From assembly GCA_036526195.1 (NCBI GenBank), contig DATCYZ010000005.1, positions 1-7,578 on the forward strand: a stretch of DNA of 7,578 nt. Direction: 5' to 3'. This document shows positions 4,752-7,578 of this stretch, in pieces. Each line of letters starts with the position of its first letter. Positions within the stretch are counted from its first letter, which is position 1. Under the pieces are notes generated by a model. That model was not told the origin of the DNA. It saw only the letters and a program-made list of their open reading frames with translations, and did not search any database. This DNA comes from DATCYZ01 sp036526195 (GTDB taxonomy: Bacteria > Pseudomonadota > Gammaproteobacteria > Burkholderiales > SG8-39). Made by a program: the position numbers and the translations under genes.

Positions 4752-6064
4752 TGAGCGCCCTCTTGGTCGCCGCCATCCTGCTCGGCCTGCTGCTGGTGCT
4801 GCTCGCCGGCGGGCTGTGGATCGCCATGGCGATGAGCGTGGTGGCCTGGGCCGGCCTGCAGTTCTTCACCACCAGCCCGCCGGAAGTGAACCTGTTCCAG
4901 GGCTATTGGGGCTCGAACGCCTCATGGACGCTCGCGGCGCTGCCGATGTTCGTCTGGATGGGCGAGATCCTGTTCCGCACCCGGCTCTCGGAGGAGATGT
5001 TCGAGGGGCTGTCGCCGTGGCTCGGCTGGCTTCCCGGGCGGCTGATGCACGTCAACATCTTCGGCTGCGCGATCTTCGCCGCAGTGTGCGGGTCTTCGGC
5101 GGCGACCTGCGCGACCATCGCCAAGGTGTCGTTGCCGGAACTCAAGCGTCGCGGCTACGACGAGCGCACCTGCCTCGGGTCGCTGTGCGGCGCCGGCACG
5201 CTCGGATTGCTGATCCCGCCCTCGATCATCATGATCGTCTACGCGGTCGCCGCCGAGGTGTCGATCCTGAAGATGTTCGTGGCGGGCATCCTCCCCGGCC
5301 TGCTGCTGGTGTCGCTGTTCTCGGGCTACATCATCATCTGGGCTCTGCTCTCCCCGGGCAAGACGCCGACCGAAGTCGAGCGCATGGGCTTCGCCGAGCG
5401 CTTGCGGCGCGCGCGCAACCTGATTCCCTGCCTGGTGCTGATCGCCTTCATCATGGGCGTGATGTTCACCGGCACGGCCACCGCCACCGAGGCCGCGGCC
5501 TTCGGCGTACTGGGCGCGCTCAGCATCGCGTGGTGGAGCGGCACGCTCAACCGCAACACCTTCTCTACCAGCCTGATGGGAGCGACGCGGCTCTCGTGCA
5601 TGATCCTGTTCATCCTCGCGGGCGCCTCGTTTCTGAGCTCGTGCATGGCCTTCACCGGCATCCCCCGCGCGCTCGCGCAATGGGTGGTCGACCTTCAGGT
5701 CAGCCCCCTCGGGCTGATCCTGGTGCTGGCGGTCATCTACGTGCTCCTCGGCATGGCGATCGACGGCATCTCGATGATCGTGCTGACCACCTCGATCGTG
5801 CTGCCGATGATCGAGGCGGCGGGTTTCGACCTGATCTGGTTCGGCATCTTCATCGTGCTGCTGGTGGAGATCGCGCAGATCACGCCGCCGGTGGGCTTCA
5901 ACCTGTTCGTGCTGCAGACCATGGCGAAACGCGACATCAATTACGTCGCGCTCGCCGCGCTGCCCTTTTTCTTCATGATGCTGCTCGCCGTCGGCGTGGT
6001 GGCGGCCGTCCCGGAGATCGCCACCTGGCTGCCGGACCTGCTGATCGGCAAGGGGGTGAAATGA
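4751..6064 (+). CDS. dctM: TRAP transporter large permease (DctM family)
   Basis: A 437-residue polytopic inner-membrane protein with about 11-12 hydrophobic segments along its whole length, the expected size for DctM. Signature regions are present: PMFVWMGEILFRTRLSEEMF (65-84), CGSSAATCATIAKVSLPELK (113-132), and GAGTLGLLIPPSIIMIVYA (148-166). In the second half are TGTATATEAAAFGV (240-253), the repeat counterpart of the first-half motif, MAIDGISMIVLTTSIVLP (335-352), and EIAQITPPVGFNLFVLQ (373-389). This subunit forms the translocation path and couples uptake to an ion gradient, usually sodium. It is coupled to dctQ by a one-base overlap with a good GAGGAGG upstream. Its TGA lies within the ATGA that starts the next gene. 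Nothing suggests truncation or frameshift. Confidence 0.96.
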   Translation: MSALLVAAILLGLLLVLLAGGLWIAMAMSVVAWAGLQFFTTSPPEVNLFQGYWGSNASWTLAALPMFVWMGEILFRTRLSEEMFEGLSPWLGWLPGRLMHVNIFGCAIFAAVCGSSAATCATIAKVSLPELKRRGYDERTCLGSLCGAGTLGLLIPPSIIMIVYAVAAEVSILKMFVAGILPGLLLVSLFSGYIIIWALLSPGKTPTEVERMGFAERLRRARNLIPCLVLIAFIMGVMFTGTATATEAAAFGVLGALSIAWWSGTLNRNTFSTSLMGATRLSCMILFILAGASFLSSCMAFTGIPRALAQWVVDLQVSPLGLILVLAVIYVLLGMAIDGISMIVLTTSIVLPMIEAAGFDLIWFGIFIVLLVEIAQITPPVGFNLFVLQTMAKRDINYVALAALPFFFMMLLAVGVVAAVPEIATWLPDLLIGKGVK

Positions 6065-7464
6065 GCGCAACACCGATCTACCTGACCGCCGACATCCGCC
6101 GCATCGAAACGCAGGCGGGCGAGGTGACGCCGCCGCTGATGGAACGCGCCGGCGCCGCCGCCGCCGAACTCGCCGCCACGCTCGCCGGCGAGCGCGGCAA
6201 GGACATCCTGGTGCTCGCCGGGCCGGGCAACAACGGCGGGGATGCGCGCATCGCCGCGCGGATCCTGCAGGAACGCTTCTTTCGCGTCACCGTGGCGAGC
6301 GGGCCGGCCGGGATACCCGCGAACACGCGCTGGTCGCTGGTGATCGACGGCATGTTCGGCATCGGCCTCACCCGCCCGCTCGAGGGCGAATGGGCCGAAC
6401 TCGCGGCCTTCGCAAACGCGCAGGCCTGCCCGGTGCTCGCGCTCGACATCCCGAGCGGCATCGCCTCGGACACCGGGCGCGCGCTCGGCGCCGCGGTGCG
6501 CGCCACGCACACCCTGAGCTTCATCGCCCTCAAGCCCGGGCTGCTCACGGGCGACGGTCCCGACCATTGCGGACAGGTGACGGTCGCCGAACTCGGGCTG
6601 GACGTTGGTGCGCTGCACGCGCCGAGCGCGTGGCGCGCCGATCCGGCGGGCTTTGCCGCGGTGCTGCGCAAGCGCCCGGCGCGCTTTCACAAGGGGCAGG
6701 CCGGCAGCCTCGCCATCCTCGGCGGCGTCGACGGCATGGCGGGCGCGGCGCTGCTCGCCGGGCGCGCTGCGCTGAAGCTCGGCGCAGGGCGCGTCTACGT
6801 CGGACTGCTCGACCATGAAGCCCCCACGGTCGACCTCTGCGTCCCGGAACTCATGCTGCGCCACCCCGACGAAACGCTCGGGCTGGACCTCGACGCCATC
6901 GTCATCGGCCCCGGCCTCGGCCAGAGCGAGCGCGCCGAGACCCTGCTCGGCGCCACGCTGTCGAGCGAGATGCCCTGCGTCGTCGATGCCGACGCGCTCA
7001 ACCTGCTCGCCGACAGCAGCGACCTGCGCCAGGCCTGCGCGCGCCGCGCCGCCGACACCCTGCTCACCCCGCACCCCGGCGAGGCCGCGCGCCTGCTCGG
7101 CTGCAGCGTCGCCGAGATCGAGAACGGCCGCCTCGCCGCCGCGCGCGCCATCGCCGAGAAACTCTCCGCCCACGTCGTCCTCAAGGGCAACGGCAGCATC
7201 ATCGTCGCCGGCGACGGCCACTGGTTCATCAACACGAGCGGCAACCCCGGCATGGCCAGCGCCGGCATGGGCGACACCCTGTCGGGCTTCCTCGGCGCCC
7301 TGCTCGCCCAGGGCTATACCGGCGAGACCGCGCTGGTGCTCGGCGTGCACCTGCACGGCGCGGCGGCGGATGCGCTGGTCGCAGAGGGCAACGGACCGGT
7401 GGGACTGACCGCGAGCGAACTGGTGGAGCCCGCAAGGCGGATCTGGAATTCGTGGTTGAAGTAA
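6061..7464 (+). CDS. nnr: Bifunctional NAD(P)H-hydrate epimerase / ADP-dependent NAD(P)H-hydrate dehydratase
   Basis: A 467-residue cytosolic repair enzyme that restores NAD(P)H from its hydrated form NAD(P)HX. The N-terminal epimerase domain (about 1-200) shows LMERAG (26-31), GPGNNGGDARIAAR (54-67), VIDGMFGIGL (94-103) and DIPSG (129-133). The C-terminal kinase-fold dehydratase (about 205-467) shows RFHKGQAGSLAILGG (208-222), GPGLG (283-287), VVDADALN (307-314), LTPHPGEAARLLG (335-347), LKGNGSIIVAG (374-384) and GNPGMASAGMGDTLSG (394-409), with Asp405 at the catalytic position. The loop between RVTVAS and NTRWSLVIDG is about 25 residues shorter than I recall for E. coli YjeF/Nnr, making the epimerase half compact. 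The ATG overlaps the dctM stop (ATGA), with AGGGGGTG just upstream. Nnr usually has no tie to transport, so co-transcription may be incidental, or reflect redox load from catabolism of the transported acid. Confidence 0.95.
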   Translation: MSATPIYLTADIRRIETQAGEVTPPLMERAGAAAAELAATLAGERGKDILVLAGPGNNGGDARIAARILQERFFRVTVASGPAGIPANTRWSLVIDGMFGIGLTRPLEGEWAELAAFANAQACPVLALDIPSGIASDTGRALGAAVRATHTLSFIALKPGLLTGDGPDHCGQVTVAELGLDVGALHAPSAWRADPAGFAAVLRKRPARFHKGQAGSLAILGGVDGMAGAALLAGRAALKLGAGRVYVGLLDHEAPTVDLCVPELMLRHPDETLGLDLDAIVIGPGLGQSERAETLLGATLSSEMPCVVDADALNLLADSSDLRQACARRAADTLLTPHPGEAARLLGCSVAEIENGRLAAARAIAEKLSAHVVLKGNGSIIVAGDGHWFINTSGNPGMASAGMGDTLSGFLGALLAQGYTGETALVLGVHLHGAAADALVAEGNGPVGLTASELVEPARRIWNSWLK

Positions 7465-7484
7465 CGACGACCCCGACTTGATCA

Positions 7485-7578
7485 GGTTTGCTTTTAATCG
7501 ATCGCCGCTCTAAGCCGCCACGGCTTCATCGTGGCGGCTTAGATCGGCGAAACCATGCCTGCGATAAATGCCGTCGCT
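7485..7578 (+). repeat. Third copy of the hairpin repeat (hairpin C), cut by the window end
   Basis: GGTTT (7485-7489) and a 12-base spacer precede hairpin C. The left arm (7502-7522) pairs with the right arm (7530-7550) over 21 positions with one mismatch (C7508 against T7544), around the loop GCTTCAT (7523-7529). AAACCATGCCTGCGATAAAT follows, matching the tail of units 1 and 2. The outer TCGCCG/CGGCGA pairs and the loop match hairpins A and B, but the inner stem (CTAAGCCGCCACG) is different. It lies 20 bases after the nnr stop, in the likely 3' untranslated region of the TRAP operon. The absence of a T run argues against a standard terminator. The remainder of the unit is outside the window. 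Confidence 0.82.

Noticed and set aside
4624..6060. Long open extension ahead of nnr, giving a 946-residue fusion
   Set aside because: It is the shadow frame of dctQ/dctM with low-complexity composition. The Nnr domain starts properly at 6061 with a ribosome site and ATGA coupling.

Overview
The window is GC-rich (very roughly two thirds G+C), densely packed bacterial DNA. Codon use, small bicistronic overlaps and the protein families present (TRAP transporter, YibF-like glutathione transferase, fused Nnr) suggest a betaproteobacterium, perhaps Rhodocyclales or Burkholderiales. That placement is an inference from protein character; there is no rRNA or other marker here to fix it.

Layout. (1) 1-72 is the last 23 codons of an unidentified plus-strand gene. 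(2) 132-719 (+) encodes a 195-residue protein of unknown function with one membrane stretch and a Cys/His cluster. (3) On the minus strand, a likely two-gene operon runs from 1533 down to 736: a 51-residue four-cysteine protein, then a YibF-like glutathione S-transferase that ends 16 bases from the convergent 132-719 gene. (4) The 497-base divergent gap 1534-2030 holds no gene but is largely filled by two composite copies of an imperfectly repeated hairpin element. (5) 2031-7464 (+) is a five-gene run: an L-2-hydroxyglutarate-oxidase-like FAD enzyme, the three TRAP transporter components (periplasmic binding protein, small permease, large permease) and bifunctional NAD(P)HX epimerase/dehydratase. 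The last three genes are translationally coupled by 1- and 4-base overlaps. (6) 7465-7578 is non-coding and carries a third copy of the hairpin element, cut by the window end.

How the genes may work together. The TRAP system would take up an organic acid, using a periplasmic binding protein with the family's conserved arginine, and the upstream flavoenzyme is of a type that oxidises 2-hydroxy acids. An uptake-plus-oxidation module for a hydroxycarboxylate is therefore plausible, but the substrate cannot be read from the sequence. Nnr is a metabolite-repair enzyme and may simply be co-transcribed.

The most unusual content is the hairpin family. Three direct copies (1626-1684, 1827-1885, 7485-7550), one inverted copy (1726-1785) and one half-copy (about 1926-1956) share the layout GGTTT, spacer, TCG, stem, loop GC(C/T)TCAT or GGCTTCAT, stem', CGAAA(A)C. 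The stem sequences differ between copies while both arms stay complementary, including paired substitutions.
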